Assembly (NCBI RefSeq): GCF_947491715.1
Contig: NZ_CANLKR010000001.1
Location: 186,001 to 250,000 of the forward strand
Direction of reading: 5' to 3'
DNA length: 64,000 bases
From: an uncultured Shewanella sp.
GTDB lineage: Bacteria > Pseudomonadota > Gammaproteobacteria > Enterobacterales > Shewanellaceae
Position 1 is the first letter of the stretch; the number at the start of each line of letters is the position of its first letter. Below are positions 28,450-40,107 of the stretch, in pieces. The notes under the pieces are model-generated. The model saw only the letters and a list, made by a program, of their open reading frames with translations, did not search any database and had not been told where the DNA came from. The position numbers and the translations under genes are program-made.

Positions 28450-29050
28450 ATGGGTAGTAAATGATGTTATGGAAAACCGCAGGAGCTTGGGTCACATTTC
28501 GATAACCATGTGATCGATCTGCATTAAAGCGGATGCTGTCTCCTGTCATTAGCACTTGCCAATTTCCTTCTATGAACAATTCCATTTGTCCACCAATGAC
28601 TAAGACATGTTCAATCACACCTTGTGCGTGAGCTTGAGAGCATTTTTCAAATCCTGCTAATAACGTTAGCTCAAAAACTTCAAATTTTAGCTTAGGATCA
28701 AAAGGAAATAACGTAGCGACTAACATGTCATCTTGAGTTTGTTGACGCCTTAACTGATTGGCTTGGCGAACTATGGGGGTGTGGTGTATTGATGTGTTTG
28801 CTTGATGTTCATGTTGGTTTGTTACTTGCTCAACAAGCTGTTCCGGTTCAAGTAATTGTGATAATGAGAGCTGCATACCTGTGGCAATTTTCCAGAGTTT
28901 CGCCACCGTCGGACTGGATTCTCCACGCTCAATTTGACCTAGCATTGCCTTACTGACGCCGGTTTCTTGCGCTGTTTTATCTAGACTCCAGTGTTTTTGT
29001 TGTCGATAAAATTTAAGCATTTTAGCTAAGTGTTGATTAGGATTCATCAT
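28448..29050 (-). CDS. XRE-family regulator with C-terminal cupin domain
   Basis: Transcription regulator of 200 residues. Residues ~8-63 form an XRE helix-turn-helix (LAKMLKFYRQQKHWSLDKTAQ, VSKAMLGQIERGESSPTVAKLWKIA); residues ~125-195 form a small cupin that should sense a ligand (GVIEHVLVIGGQMELF, GDSIRFNADRSHGYRN). This is the YdcN-type architecture, and it is divergent from a BenE (YdcO-type) transporter as in E. coli ydcN-ydcO. A long inverted repeat in the gap is the likely operator. The ligand is unknown. The Shine-Dalgarno is poor, consistent with low expression. Confidence 0.88.
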   Translation of the reverse strand: MMNPNQHLAKMLKFYRQQKHWSLDKTAQETGVSKAMLGQIERGESSPTVAKLWKIATGMQLSLSQLLEPEQLVEQVTNQHEHQANTSIHHTPIVRQANQLRRQQTQDDMLVATLFPFDPKLKFEVFELTLLAGFEKCSQAHAQGVIEHVLVIGGQMELFIEGNWQVLMTGDSIRFNADRSHGYRNVTQAPAVFHNIIYYP

Positions 29051-29073
29051 TAGTGATCGTTTTTTTAAGCTTG

Positions 29074-29130
29074 TTGTGCGTTATAACGTATTCATGTTAG
29101 CCTTGTCCAGCTGTATGTTATAACGCACAA
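29074..29130 (+). promoter_or_regulatory. Inverted-repeat operator between the XRE-cupin and benE genes
   Basis: Two 17-bp arms, TTGTGCGTTATAACGTA (29074-29090) and TATGTTATAACGCACAA (29114-29130), are inverted with one mismatch. Each arm contains the 8-bp palindrome GTTATAAC; the palindrome centres are 37 bp apart. It lies upstream of both divergent genes, the expected place for the regulator's binding sites. Confidence 0.72.
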
Positions 29131-29246
29131 GATAAGTATAGACTGAGTCTTGATCGTTTTTATCAGTGTATGAACAATAATTGAGTAAAATGATTATTGA
29201 GTCTTTAAATGTAATTAATTGATATTTATAGTAAAAAGGAATAATT

Positions 29247-30404
29247 ATGGCGTTAAAAGATCAACTCTCCCTAGCTTTATCTGGCGCTGTGACAGTGATT
29301 GTTGCTTATGCCAGCTCTGCGGTGATAGTGTTTAATGCCGCGCATACGGTAGGCGCATCTGCCTCTGAAATAACCTCATGGATGTGGGCACTCGGCGTTG
29401 GCATGGGTTTATCAAGCTTATTCTTATCGTTATATTATAAGGTGCCTTTACTCACTGCGTGGTCAACTCCAGGGGCTGCACTTTTGGTGACCAGCTTAAG
29501 TGGTGTGAGCTTAAACGAAGCCATAGCCGGTTTTTTGATGTGTTCATTACTCATTACCTTATGTGGCGTATTTGGCTTAATGGATAAGTTAATGCGGTTT
29601 ATTCCTCAATCGCTTGCTTCAGCCATGCTTGCAGGCATATTGCTTCAGTTTGTATTGAATATTTTTGTTGCGGCGCAAGCCCACCTCGTGCTGATTTTAA
29701 CCATGTTACTTTTCTATTTGTTGGGAAAATATCGCTGGCCAACATTTAATATTCCTTTAGTGCTCATTGTGGGGATTGTGGTGAGTGATTTTTCAGGAGA
29801 GTTGTCTTTCAACACATTACATTGGCATTTAGCGACCCCCGTTTTTATTGAACCGACATGGAGCTATGCGGGGTTAATTGGGGTTGGAGTGCCCTTATTT
29901 ATTGTCACCATGTGCTCTCAAAATTTACCCGGACTGGCTGTATTGCAAGCACATCGTTATTCCGTGAACGCTTCTCCTTTGATCACAACAACGGGACTCA
30001 CTGGCTTATTTTTAGCCCCTTTTGGCGGTTTTGCCTTTAATCTAGCCGCTATTACCGCAGCAATTTGCATGGGAGAAGAAGTTCATCCCAATAAAAACAA
30101 ACGTTATTGGGCTGCGGTATGGGCCGGTGGTTTTTACCTGTTATTGGGATTATTTGCTGCAACGGTTGCACAAATATTGCAGCTATTTCCTAGTGCGTTA
30201 GTGATGGGGCTTGCTGGCCTTGCTTTATTAGGCACCTTTTCCAGCAGCTTATTAACGGCATTAGAACACAAAGAAATAGGCGCTTTATTCACGTTCGTCA
30301 TTACGGCCTCTGGAGTGACGATTTTACATATTGGCAGTGCTTTTTGGGGAATAGTGATAGGGATAGCCATTTATTACTGTCTCGACAGAAAGTCTCTAAG
30401 TTAG
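29247..30404 (+). CDS. benE: BenE-family transporter
   Basis: Inner-membrane transporter of the benzoate:H+ symporter (BenE/YdcO) family, 385 residues with about 11-12 hydrophobic segments. Recognised by YASSAVIVFNAA near the N-terminus, the conserved LLTAWSTPGAALLVTS, SLASAMLAGILLQF, FIVTMCSQNLPGLAVL and FNLAAITAAICMGEEVHPN. The true substrate of YdcO-type members is not known, and no aromatic degradation genes are near, so benzoate should not be assumed. AAAGGA precedes the ATG. Regulation by the divergent XRE-cupin protein is likely. Confidence 0.88.
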   Translation: MALKDQLSLALSGAVTVIVAYASSAVIVFNAAHTVGASASEITSWMWALGVGMGLSSLFLSLYYKVPLLTAWSTPGAALLVTSLSGVSLNEAIAGFLMCSLLITLCGVFGLMDKLMRFIPQSLASAMLAGILLQFVLNIFVAAQAHLVLILTMLLFYLLGKYRWPTFNIPLVLIVGIVVSDFSGELSFNTLHWHLATPVFIEPTWSYAGLIGVGVPLFIVTMCSQNLPGLAVLQAHRYSVNASPLITTTGLTGLFLAPFGGFAFNLAAITAAICMGEEVHPNKNKRYWAAVWAGGFYLLLGLFAATVAQILQLFPSALVMGLAGLALLGTFSSSLLTALEHKEIGALFTFVITASGVTILHIGSAFWGIVIGIAIYYCLDRKSLS

Positions 30405-30458
30405 CTGATTTTTATTGACATGTTATCTATGGCGATTTATTTTCCAGTGCGGTAGTTT

Positions 30459-30501
30459 TAAATTAAGAACAATGGCTTAAAAAGCCATTGTTCTTAATTT
30501 A
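30459..30501 (+). terminator. 20-bp perfect hairpin between benE and the NhaC-type gene
   Basis: Perfect inverted repeat centred on AAGAACAATGGCTT/AAGCCATTGTTCTT, 20-bp arms and 3-base loop, 55 bases after benE. A following AATTT gives only a short T-run, so efficiency as a terminator is uncertain. Confidence 0.65.
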
Positions 30502-30552
30502 TTCATAAAATGAGTTATAGACTTAGAAAAATAATACAGAGAGCAGTTCGTT

Positions 30553-31935
30553 ATGCCAGAGCCAAGTGTGATTAGCCTTATTCCGCCTGTGGTGGTCATT
30601 GCTTTAGCGATTGGGCTACGTCGCCCAATTTTATCCTTAATAATGGGGTCAATTATTGGACTATTGTTAATCAACCCCAGCCAAGTGCTTGTTAATTTCT
30701 CTCAGATCTCATTAAAAGTGATGGCCGATGAAACCATAGGTTGGCTTATTCTTGTTTGTGGCAGTTTTGGGGCCCTTATTGCGTTATTAGTGCGTACAGG
30801 GGGAGCTAGTGCTTTTGGGCGATATGCATTAAAGTTTGCTCGCGGTCAAAAATCATCGCTCATGGTGACATTTTTTCTTGGAGTGATTATTTTTATTGAT
30901 GATTATCTGAATGCATTAACGGTTGGATCTACTATGCAAAGAGTGACGGATAAATTTCACGTTTCTCGAGAGATGTTAGCTTATGTGGTTGACTCAACTG
31001 CTGCGCCCATTTGCGTTTTGGTTCCTTTATCGACTTGGGCTGTCTTTTTTGGTGGGCTCTTAGTCGATAATGGTATTGCGGCTCAAGGTGAGGGGCTTCA
31101 GGTTTACATGCAAGCCATTCCTTATATGCTTTATGCATGGCTTGCAATAATGGTGGTGTTATTAGTGATCATGGGCATTATCCCAGCAATTGGGACAATG
31201 AAAACGGCACAAGAAGCTGCTTTATCGGGAAAATTTATTGCCAATGAATTAGATCATCATGATGTCACAACAGCGGATGAATATGCACTTAAAGCCATAG
31301 AGGAAGAGTTTGAGCAGGCAGATCCCCATGGCGCTTTACATAATTTCTTTGTGCCTATTGTATTGTTAGTGGGTTTTTCTGTGTATTTTGATATTGATAT
31401 ATGGTTAGGGTTACTGGCAACCTTGGCGATAACAATCCCGTATTATTGGCTACAAAGGCTTATGCCATTGTCAGAAATGATGGAGCAAATGTTAGATGGC
31501 TTTAAAAGCATGTTGCCTGCTATTGGTACGGTTGTGGCTGCATTTATTTTCAAAGATGTTTGCGATAACTTATTCTTATCACAATATGTTATTGAATCAT
31601 TATCACCGCTTATGACAGCACAATTTTTACCAGCGGTAGTGTTTGTTGCCATGGCATTATTAGCGTTTGCGACAGGATCGAGTTGGGGGATTTTTGCTGT
31701 GTCTATTCCCATTGTGATGCCATTGGCACAGTCGGTTAATGCGGATCTTCCCTTAGTCATTGGTGCATTATTGTCAGCATCATCTTTTGGCAGCCAAGCA
31801 TGTTTTTATTCGGACTCAACTGTTTTAGCAGCCCAGGGAGCAGGTTGTAATCTATTGAGTCACGGCTTAACTCAGCTTCCTTATACCTTGATTGCTGCTG
31901 CGCTGGCTTTTGTCGGATTTATTTTATTGGCTTAA
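30553..31935 (+). CDS. NhaC-family Na+/H+ antiporter
   Basis: Inner-membrane antiporter of the ion-transporter NhaC family, 460 residues with about 11 helices. Conserved segments are FFLGVIIFIDDYLNALTVGS (Asp pair in a helix), VDSTAAPICVLVPLSTWAVF, a central hydrophilic loop with Glu/His-rich sequence, FATGSSWGIFAVSIPIVMPLA and SASSFGSQACFYSDSTVLAA. Exchange of Na+ for H+, or of a metabolite in MleN-like relatives, cannot be told apart by sequence. Single gene with a strong bidirectional terminator after it. Confidence 0.88.
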   Translation: MPEPSVISLIPPVVVIALAIGLRRPILSLIMGSIIGLLLINPSQVLVNFSQISLKVMADETIGWLILVCGSFGALIALLVRTGGASAFGRYALKFARGQKSSLMVTFFLGVIIFIDDYLNALTVGSTMQRVTDKFHVSREMLAYVVDSTAAPICVLVPLSTWAVFFGGLLVDNGIAAQGEGLQVYMQAIPYMLYAWLAIMVVLLVIMGIIPAIGTMKTAQEAALSGKFIANELDHHDVTTADEYALKAIEEEFEQADPHGALHNFFVPIVLLVGFSVYFDIDIWLGLLATLAITIPYYWLQRLMPLSEMMEQMLDGFKSMLPAIGTVVAAFIFKDVCDNLFLSQYVIESLSPLMTAQFLPAVVFVAMALLAFATGSSWGIFAVSIPIVMPLAQSVNADLPLVIGALLSASSFGSQACFYSDSTVLAAQGAGCNLLSHGLTQLPYTLIAAALAFVGFILLA

Positions 31936-31964
31936 TATTTAAAAATAAGCTAATAAAAGCAGGT

Positions 31965-31994
31965 AAAAAGAGCAGCTAACGCGCTGCTCTTTTG
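31965..31994 (+). terminator. Bidirectional terminator between the antiporter and M4 protease genes
   Basis: Perfect 11-bp stem AAAAGAGCAGC/GCTGCTCTTTT with a 6-base loop; it sits 15 bases from the stop of the convergent M4 protease gene. Confidence 0.9.
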
Positions 31995-32008
31995 TTAAGT
32001 TCTAATAC

Positions 32009-34753
<2,745 letters not shown>

Positions 34754-34803
34754 AATAAGGGCAGCAAAGCATTGTTAAAGTTACTCTTTACTGCCCTTAT
34801 TTT
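34754..34803 (-). terminator. Terminator hairpin of nadK
   Basis: AATAAGGGCAG paired with CTGCCCTTATT, extended by AAAG/CTTT after one mismatch, starting right at the nadK stop. The T-run on the minus strand is short. Confidence 0.65.
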
Positions 34804-35680
34804 AAAATAACTTACTTCCCCATCCCAGTTTATTTCTCAGCACATGAAAATAACTGTGTCCTTTGGGGTGGATGAGTTTTAAAGTATCCTCGCTTCGCTT
34901 GATGATAATTTTATCCCCCGGTAAAACAGATAAATGCACATGGCCGTCACAGCTCACTTCTAAATTATCACCGTTGTGGGGTGAAACAACTAAGGTAATG
35001 GTACTTTTGGCATCAACCACAATAGGGCGGCTGGATAAAGTGTGTGGAAACATAGGCACTAAAATCATCGCTTCTAAATTGGGTGTTAAAATGGCGCCAC
35101 CTGCCGATAAAGAATACGCGGTTGAGCCTGTTGGTGTGGCGATGATCATGCCGTCGGCGCGTTGACTGTACATAAATTTGTCGTCGATATAGACTTCAAA
35201 TTCGATCATATGGGCTATTTTACCTGGGTGTAAAGCCGCTTCATTGACTGCGGTATTACAAGATTTGAGTTCGCCGTGGCGATGAACTTCAGCCTCCAAT
35301 AGGAAACGGTGCTCGGTTTCAAACTCTCCTTGAAGCACAGGTTGTAATATATCTTCAAAACCTTCTGGTGGAAGATCGGTTAAAAACCCTAAATTACCAC
35401 GATTGACACCAATGACACAGATATCAAATCGAGACAGGACTCGCGCCGCACCCAACATATTACCATCGCCACCTACAACAATGGCTAAATCACATTGCTC
35501 ACCCAGTTCGAGCAGATCAACTGCTTTCACTTGAGTGTCTATTTCATCAGCGACTCTATCTTCAACAAGAACCGTAAAACCTTGCGCGCATAACCACTTA
35601 ATCAAGCGTTTTAGCGTGAGGTGGGTACCATGATGATTGGGTTTACCGATCAGACCGATCGTTTTAAACTGACTTGTCAT
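34802..35680 (-). CDS. nadK: NAD kinase
   Basis: Phosphorylates NAD to NADP with ATP. The open frame runs further upstream, but the ATG at 35680, with AAAGGATC before it, gives [15 protein letters not shown] and 292 residues, the same as E. coli. The family motifs [13 protein letters not shown] (catalytic Asp), [18 protein letters not shown] (NE of the NAD site) and [14 protein letters not shown] are intact. It is divergent from grpE, an arrangement conserved in gammaproteobacteria. A TATACT (minus strand, 35704-35709) just before the start is its likely -10. Confidence 0.96.
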   Translation of the reverse strand: MTSQFKTIGLIGKPNHHGTHLTLKRLIKWLCAQGFTVLVEDRVADEIDTQVKAVDLLELGEQCDLAIVVGGDGNMLGAARVLSRFDICVIGVNRGNLGFLTDLPPEGFEDILQPVLQGEFETEHRFLLEAEVHRHGELKSCNTAVNEAALHPGKIAHMIEFEVYIDDKFMYSQRADGMIIATPTGSTAYSLSAGGAILTPNLEAMILVPMFPHTLSSRPIVVDAKSTITLVVSPHNGDNLEVSCDGHVHLSVLPGDKIIIKRSEDTLKLIHPKGHSYFHVLRNKLGWGSKLF

Positions 35681-35712
35681 AACATATTTGATCCTTTGTT
35701 CGCAGTATAGAC

Positions 35713-35740
35713 CTTGAAACCTTAGAATAGATCCCCATAA
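35713..35740 (+). promoter_or_regulatory. Sigma-32 heat-shock promoter of grpE
   Basis: CTTGAA, 14-base spacer, CCCCATAA: a near-perfect match to the RpoH consensus (CTTGAA-N13-15-CCCCATNT), 46 bases before the grpE ATG. Confidence 0.85.
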
Positions 35741-35786
35741 TATGCTCATAACTTGCAGAAACAAAGCATTTTTAGTCGGAGCAGAA

Positions 35787-36416
35787 ATGAGTAAAGAATC
35801 GAATAAAGCTGAAAACATTCAAGCAGAAGAGATTGAAATCGTGTCAGAAGACGTGTTGGAAGGGGATCTGATTAACGAAGCTGAAGAAGCGGCAGAAACT
35901 GAAGCAAGCTTGATGGATGAATTGACTCAGGCTAATTTTCGCGTTGAAGAATTAGAACAAGCGTTAAAAGCGGCTGAAGCAAAAGTAAATGAGCAAAAAG
36001 ATTCTGTTGTACGCGCAGCCGCTGAAGTGGATAATATTCGTCGTCGTGCGGCTATGGATGTTGAAAAGGCGCGTAAATTTGCTTTAGAAAAATTTGCCAA
36101 TGAATTATTGCCTGTACTGGATAATTTAGAGCGCGCATTAGAAGGAACAGATGCCGAAGCCGAAGTTACCAAGAGTCTTTATGAAGGTGTTGAGCTAACC
36201 CTGAAAGGTTTTGTGGCAGCGGTTGATAAGTTTGGTTTAAAACAAGTGAGCCCTCAAGGGGATGCGTTTAACCCAGATTTGCATCAAGCTATTGGTATGC
36301 AACCAAGTAGCGAATTCCCTGCTAATACGGTTATGGCTGTGATGCAAAAAGGTTATGTGCTCAATGAACGTCTATTGCGCCCTGCCATGGTGATGGTGTC
36401 GCAAGGCGAAGCGTAA
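35787..36416 (+). CDS. grpE: Nucleotide exchange factor GrpE
   Basis: Cytoplasmic co-chaperone that releases ADP from DnaK. The start is ATG 35787 ([12 protein letters not shown]), with CGGAG upstream; the frame is open further but the earlier ATG overlaps the promoter. 209 residues: acidic disordered N-terminus, long coiled coil (~45-135, [25 protein letters not shown]), then the C-terminal beta domain with [14 protein letters not shown] and the signature ending [17 protein letters not shown]. It is alone here, not with dnaKJ, and is heat-shock controlled by the sigma-32 promoter. Confidence 0.97.
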   Translation: MSKESNKAENIQAEEIEIVSEDVLEGDLINEAEEAAETEASLMDELTQANFRVEELEQALKAAEAKVNEQKDSVVRAAAEVDNIRRRAAMDVEKARKFALEKFANELLPVLDNLERALEGTDAEAEVTKSLYEGVELTLKGFVAAVDKFGLKQVSPQGDAFNPDLHQAIGMQPSSEFPANTVMAVMQKGYVLNERLLRPAMVMVSQGEA

Positions 36417-36451
36417 TCAGTGAGCCTTATGGCTCTTGATGAGAATACAAT

Positions 36452-36487
36452 AAAAAGCCAGTTAATTGCGATTAACTGGCTTTTTTG
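36452..36487 (+). terminator. Intrinsic terminator of grpE
   Basis: Perfect 15-bp stem AAAAAGCCAGTTAAT/ATTAACTGGCTTTTT with loop TGCG, followed by T residues, 35 bases after the stop. Confidence 0.92.
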
Positions 36488-36643
36488 TTGCTTAATGGGC
36501 TATTGATTAAAACTGCTACCTACATTCTATTTTTCATACTGATCTTCAGTTCTCATGTGTATCCGGTTCGATAGCCTATTGTTGTGCTCGAACACTGAAG
36601 TGGGCCAACAGGCTTAATCAACCGCAGTAAAAATGGGATTTTA

Positions 36644-36682
36644 AAAAGCCCGTTTTGTATTGCTAGATACCAAAAGGGCTTT
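36644..36682 (-). terminator. Terminator of the xseB-ispA-dxs operon
   Basis: Long hairpin AAAGCCCGTTTTGTAT / ATACCAAAAGGGCTTT with one bulge, followed on the minus strand by a T-run; ~34 bases past the dxs stop. Confidence 0.8.
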
Positions 36683-36715
36683 GAAAACCTGAGTGCAGAT
36701 TAAGGGTTAAGGCAA

Positions 36716-38584
36716 TTAATCTTCAAGGTAGGCTTTAATTTGTTTTAAAATGCCGTCACTATTGAGTTGTAGATCCGCTAAAATTTCATCGGCTGCGCCA
36801 TGTTTAATAAACTCATCGGGTAGACCAATTTGTAAGACGGGTTTAAGTAATTTTTGCTGCTGTAACACTTCCAGCACTGCAGAGCCTGCGCCGCCCATAA
36901 TGGCATTTTCTTCCACGGTGACAAGTACATCATGTTCTTGAGCTAAGTTGGTGATTAAATCAATATCTATGGGTTTGACAAAGCGCATATCGGCAACAGT
37001 GGCATCAAGTGTCTCTGCGGCCTGTTCACAATTGGCCAGTAAGGTGCCAAAATTTAAAATGGCGACATTTTTTCCTTGGCGTTTAACCGAGCCCTTACCA
37101 ATAGGTATGGCGGTTAATGTTTCAATCTGCTGAGCTCCTGTTGCTGAGCCTCGCGGATAGCGAACCGCTGTTGGGCCTGCTTGATAGCGGTAGCCAGTGT
37201 AGAGCATTTGACGGCATTCATTTTCATCTGATGGTGTCATGATCACCATATTAGGCACAGTGCGCATAAAGCTTAAGTCAAAGGCACCTTGGTGGGTTGG
37301 CCCGTCGGCGCCCACAATACCACCTCTGTCAATGGCAAACAAAATTGGCAGCTTTTGCAGTGCCACATCATGAATTAGTTGATCATAACCACGCTGTAAA
37401 AAAGTGGAGTAAATCGCAACTACCGCTTGATAGCCCTCACAAGCCAGACCAGCTGCCAAAGTGACGGCATGTTGTTCGGCAATGGCGGCATCAAAATATT
37501 GCTTGGGAAAACGCTGGGAAAATTCGACCATGCCTGAACCTTCTCGCATCGCTGGCGTTATTGCGAGTAATTTCTCATCGGTTTGGGCAACATCGCACAG
37601 CCATTTACCAAAGACTTGAGAAAAAGTGGGTGAGCTAGGTTTGGTTGCAGGTTTTTTAAATTGAGTATGATCAAATTTAGGGACTGCATGCCAGCCGATA
37701 GGATCTTTTTCGGCGGGCTCATAGCCTTTGCCTTTCTTGGTCATAATATGCAGAATTTGTGGCCCTTTTAGCTGGCGCATGTTACGCAAGGTTTCCACAA
37801 GTGAGTCCACATCATGGCCATCAATGGGGCCAATATAATTAAAACCAAACTCTTCAAACAAGGTGCCGGGGACGACCATGCCTTTGAGGTGCTCTTCTGT
37901 GCGTTTTGCCATTTCTTTAATGGTCGGCATGTTTTGCAGCACTTTTTTACTGCTTTCACGTATGCTGGTATAAAAACGCCCAGACATTAATTGTGCGAGA
38001 TGGTTATTCAGCGCGCCGACATTTTCAGAAATCGACATTTCATTGTCATTGAGCACAATTAACATGTCATTGTGAATGTCGCCGGCATGATTTAAGGCTT
38101 CAAAAACCATGCCACCAGTCATTGCGCCATCACCAATGACGGCCACTACTTTTCGATTGGCTTGTTCTTTTTCAGCAGCAATGGCCATGCCTAAAGCGGC
38201 ACTCACTGACGTGCCAGAGTGACCCACACTGAAAGTATCAAAAGGGCTTTCCTCCCGCCAAGGAAAAGGATGTATACCGCCTTTTTGTCTAATGGTATGC
38301 ATTTTCTCGCGACGACCAGTTAAGATTTTGTGGGGATAAGCTTGATGCCCAACATCCCAGATCAATCTATCAAAAGGCGTATTATAAACATAATGTAAGG
38401 CAACAGTGAGTTCAACTGTGCCTAAGCCAGAAGCAAAATGCCCACTTGAGGTTGCCACGGAGTTGAGCAAAAAAGCTCTAAGCTCATCAGCAACTTGAGG
38501 TAATACAGACTGAGGTAGCTGTCTTAGCTCTTCGGGAGTGTTAGCCTGTTCAAGCACAGGAAATGGAGATTTATCACAGCTCAT
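36716..38584 (-). CDS. dxs: 1-deoxy-D-xylulose-5-phosphate synthase
   Basis: Thiamine-diphosphate enzyme that condenses pyruvate and glyceraldehyde-3-phosphate, the entry and control step of the MEP pathway. 622 residues (E. coli 620). Visible: [31 protein letters not shown], the ThDP motif [18 protein letters not shown] ending in NDNEMSIS, the catalytic-Glu region [17 protein letters not shown] and [16 protein letters not shown]. Last gene of the xseB-ispA-dxs operon, 21 bases after ispA. Confidence 0.98.
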   Translation of the reverse strand: MSCDKSPFPVLEQANTPEELRQLPQSVLPQVADELRAFLLNSVATSSGHFASGLGTVELTVALHYVYNTPFDRLIWDVGHQAYPHKILTGRREKMHTIRQKGGIHPFPWREESPFDTFSVGHSGTSVSAALGMAIAAEKEQANRKVVAVIGDGAMTGGMVFEALNHAGDIHNDMLIVLNDNEMSISENVGALNNHLAQLMSGRFYTSIRESSKKVLQNMPTIKEMAKRTEEHLKGMVVPGTLFEEFGFNYIGPIDGHDVDSLVETLRNMRQLKGPQILHIMTKKGKGYEPAEKDPIGWHAVPKFDHTQFKKPATKPSSPTFSQVFGKWLCDVAQTDEKLLAITPAMREGSGMVEFSQRFPKQYFDAAIAEQHAVTLAAGLACEGYQAVVAIYSTFLQRGYDQLIHDVALQKLPILFAIDRGGIVGADGPTHQGAFDLSFMRTVPNMVIMTPSDENECRQMLYTGYRYQAGPTAVRYPRGSATGAQQIETLTAIPIGKGSVKRQGKNVAILNFGTLLANCEQAAETLDATVADMRFVKPIDIDLITNLAQEHDVLVTVEENAIMGGAGSAVLEVLQQQKLLKPVLQIGLPDEFIKHGAADEILADLQLNSDGILKQIKAYLED

Positions 38585-38605
38585 AACGAGATTCTTTGTC
38601 TCTTT

Positions 38606-39484
38606 TTATACTCTTCGCTCAATAATGTAACGAGCAAACTCGGCAATTAACTGGCTATTGTAAGGTAATTTGGCCAGCGCTGATAGTGCATCTTGGATTA
38701 AAGTGTGTGCAGTTTGTTGCGCACCTGCTAAACCAAGTAATTTGGGGTAAGTACTTTTATTGGCATCGGTATCGGAACCTTGAGGTTTACCGAGTTCTTC
38801 GGTACTGGCTGTGATATCCAGTACATCATCTTGTACTTGAAAGGCCAGTCCAATGGCATCGGCAAAATCGAATAAGTGTTGACGTTCATCAGTGTCGAGG
38901 TTAGCCGCAATGATCGCCAGTTCAACCGCGCAGCGGATCAACGCACCTGTTTTCAGACGATGAAGCTGAGTCAGCGTGGCTAAATCAATTTGCTTGTCAG
39001 TGGCATTAAGATCGATGGCTTGCCCACCACACATTCCATTATATCCTGAGGCGGTTGCTAAGGCTTGCACCATAGATAAATGTTGTTTTGGCTCAAGATC
39101 TGAAGAACGGCTGATAATATCAAATGCCAGGGATTGTAGTGCGTCACCGGCTAAAATCGCAGTGGCCTCATCAAAGGCAATATGTAATGTCGGTTGTCCA
39201 CGTCTTAGGGCATCATCATCCATCGCAGGGAGATCATCATGGATCAGGGAATACGCGTGAATGCACTCAACGGCCGCAGCGGCCGCATCAAGTTTATTAA
39301 GGTCAAGATTAAGCATGTCGCCAATGGCATAGACCAGAAAAGGACGAATGCGTTTTCCACCTTGAAGGACACCTTGTTTCATGGCGGCTTTAAGACGTTC
39401 ATCTGAGAGGGGTAACGCAGTAATTATTTGCGTTAAGTAGGCATCTACCCTGTGTTGATATTGTTCGATTGTTGTTTGTAACAA
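38606..39484 (-). CDS. ispA: Farnesyl diphosphate (geranyltranstransferase) synthase
   Basis: Builds geranyl and farnesyl diphosphate for undecaprenyl lipid and quinone synthesis. 292 residues. The first Asp-rich motif is DDLPAMDDDALRRG, the second DDVLD in AFQVQDDVLDITAS; GGKRIRPFLVYA and HDD-type helices are typical. The start is TTG at 39484 immediately after the xseB TAA, with AGGA inside the xseB end; no ATG lies near enough to be the start, so translation is probably coupled to xseB. Confidence 0.96.
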   Translation of the reverse strand: MLQTTIEQYQHRVDAYLTQIITALPLSDERLKAAMKQGVLQGGKRIRPFLVYAIGDMLNLDLNKLDAAAAAVECIHAYSLIHDDLPAMDDDALRRGQPTLHIAFDEATAILAGDALQSLAFDIISRSSDLEPKQHLSMVQALATASGYNGMCGGQAIDLNATDKQIDLATLTQLHRLKTGALIRCAVELAIIAANLDTDERQHLFDFADAIGLAFQVQDDVLDITASTEELGKPQGSDTDANKSTYPKLLGLAGAQQTAHTLIQDALSALAKLPYNSQLIAEFARYIIERRV

Positions 39485-39724
39485 TTACACATCCTCTGGC
39501 TGATAAGGCGTTAAGGTTTCCTCACCATCCTCTTGCATTAAGATAGCGACTTTTTGTTGGGCGCTGTCTAATTTTTGCTGACTGCTTCGAACCAGTTTAA
39601 TGCCGCGTTCAAATTGTTTTAACGCATCATCAAGGGAAACATCGCCTTGTTCTAAGTCAGTCACAATTGTATCAAGTTCGAATAACGATTCTTCAAAGGT
39701 GAGATTTTCAGGTTTTTTGGCCAC
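39485..39724 (-). CDS. xseB: Exodeoxyribonuclease VII small subunit
   Basis: Small helical subunit that binds in several copies to XseA. 79 residues with the family core LTFEESLFELDTIVTDLEQG and SLDDALKQFERGIKLV. The start is GTG at 39724 with GAGGAA upstream. First gene of xseB-ispA-dxs, as in most gammaproteobacteria; its stop touches the ispA start. The 5' flank shows TTGACC..TATACC at a short 15-base spacing as a possible promoter. Confidence 0.95.
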   Translation of the reverse strand: MAKKPENLTFEESLFELDTIVTDLEQGDVSLDDALKQFERGIKLVRSSQQKLDSAQQKVAILMQEDGEETLTPYQPEDV

Positions 39725-39998
39725 AGTGACAATTCCTCAATTTAAGCGATACACACGGTATATCAGGCAAGGTGCTGGGTCAAATTCTGGTGCCTGTTTT
39801 CTGCTCATTAAGCAGAATTCGTGAAGACTTTTTGACAAGTCAAGCCAATTTGTATCAATGAGGTTGAAAAAAATACATTCATGCCGAGTTTTTAAGAAAG
39901 AAATCATTAGGCGTCTTTGATGCGAAGAGTCTGGCTGTGCGAATGCTGGATTAATGAGCGAATAGGCCATTTTATTATTAATTTGATCATTTAATGCT

Positions 39999-40024
39999 TA
40001 ATGTTTTGTGTATCGGCCCGATAG
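39999..40024 (+). promoter_or_regulatory. Candidate sigma-28 (FliA) promoter for pomAB
   Basis: TAATGTTT (7/8 to TAAAGTTT), 10 bases, CCCGATAG (core CCGATA of GCCGATAA), 84 bases before the pomA start. The spacing is one base shorter than the enterobacterial optimum. TATCGGCCCGATA here is also a 13-base palindrome. Sigma-28 control of stator genes is common in polar flagellates. The rest of the 383-base gap between xseB and pomA (39725-40107) shows no gene. Confidence 0.5.
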
Positions 40025-40107
40025 TATGATGAGGTCATTTTTCAGTTCCGTTGAAGTTGGCATCAATCAGCTGTTCTAACAGTAAAGAAGTGAAGTAAGG
40101 GAACATT

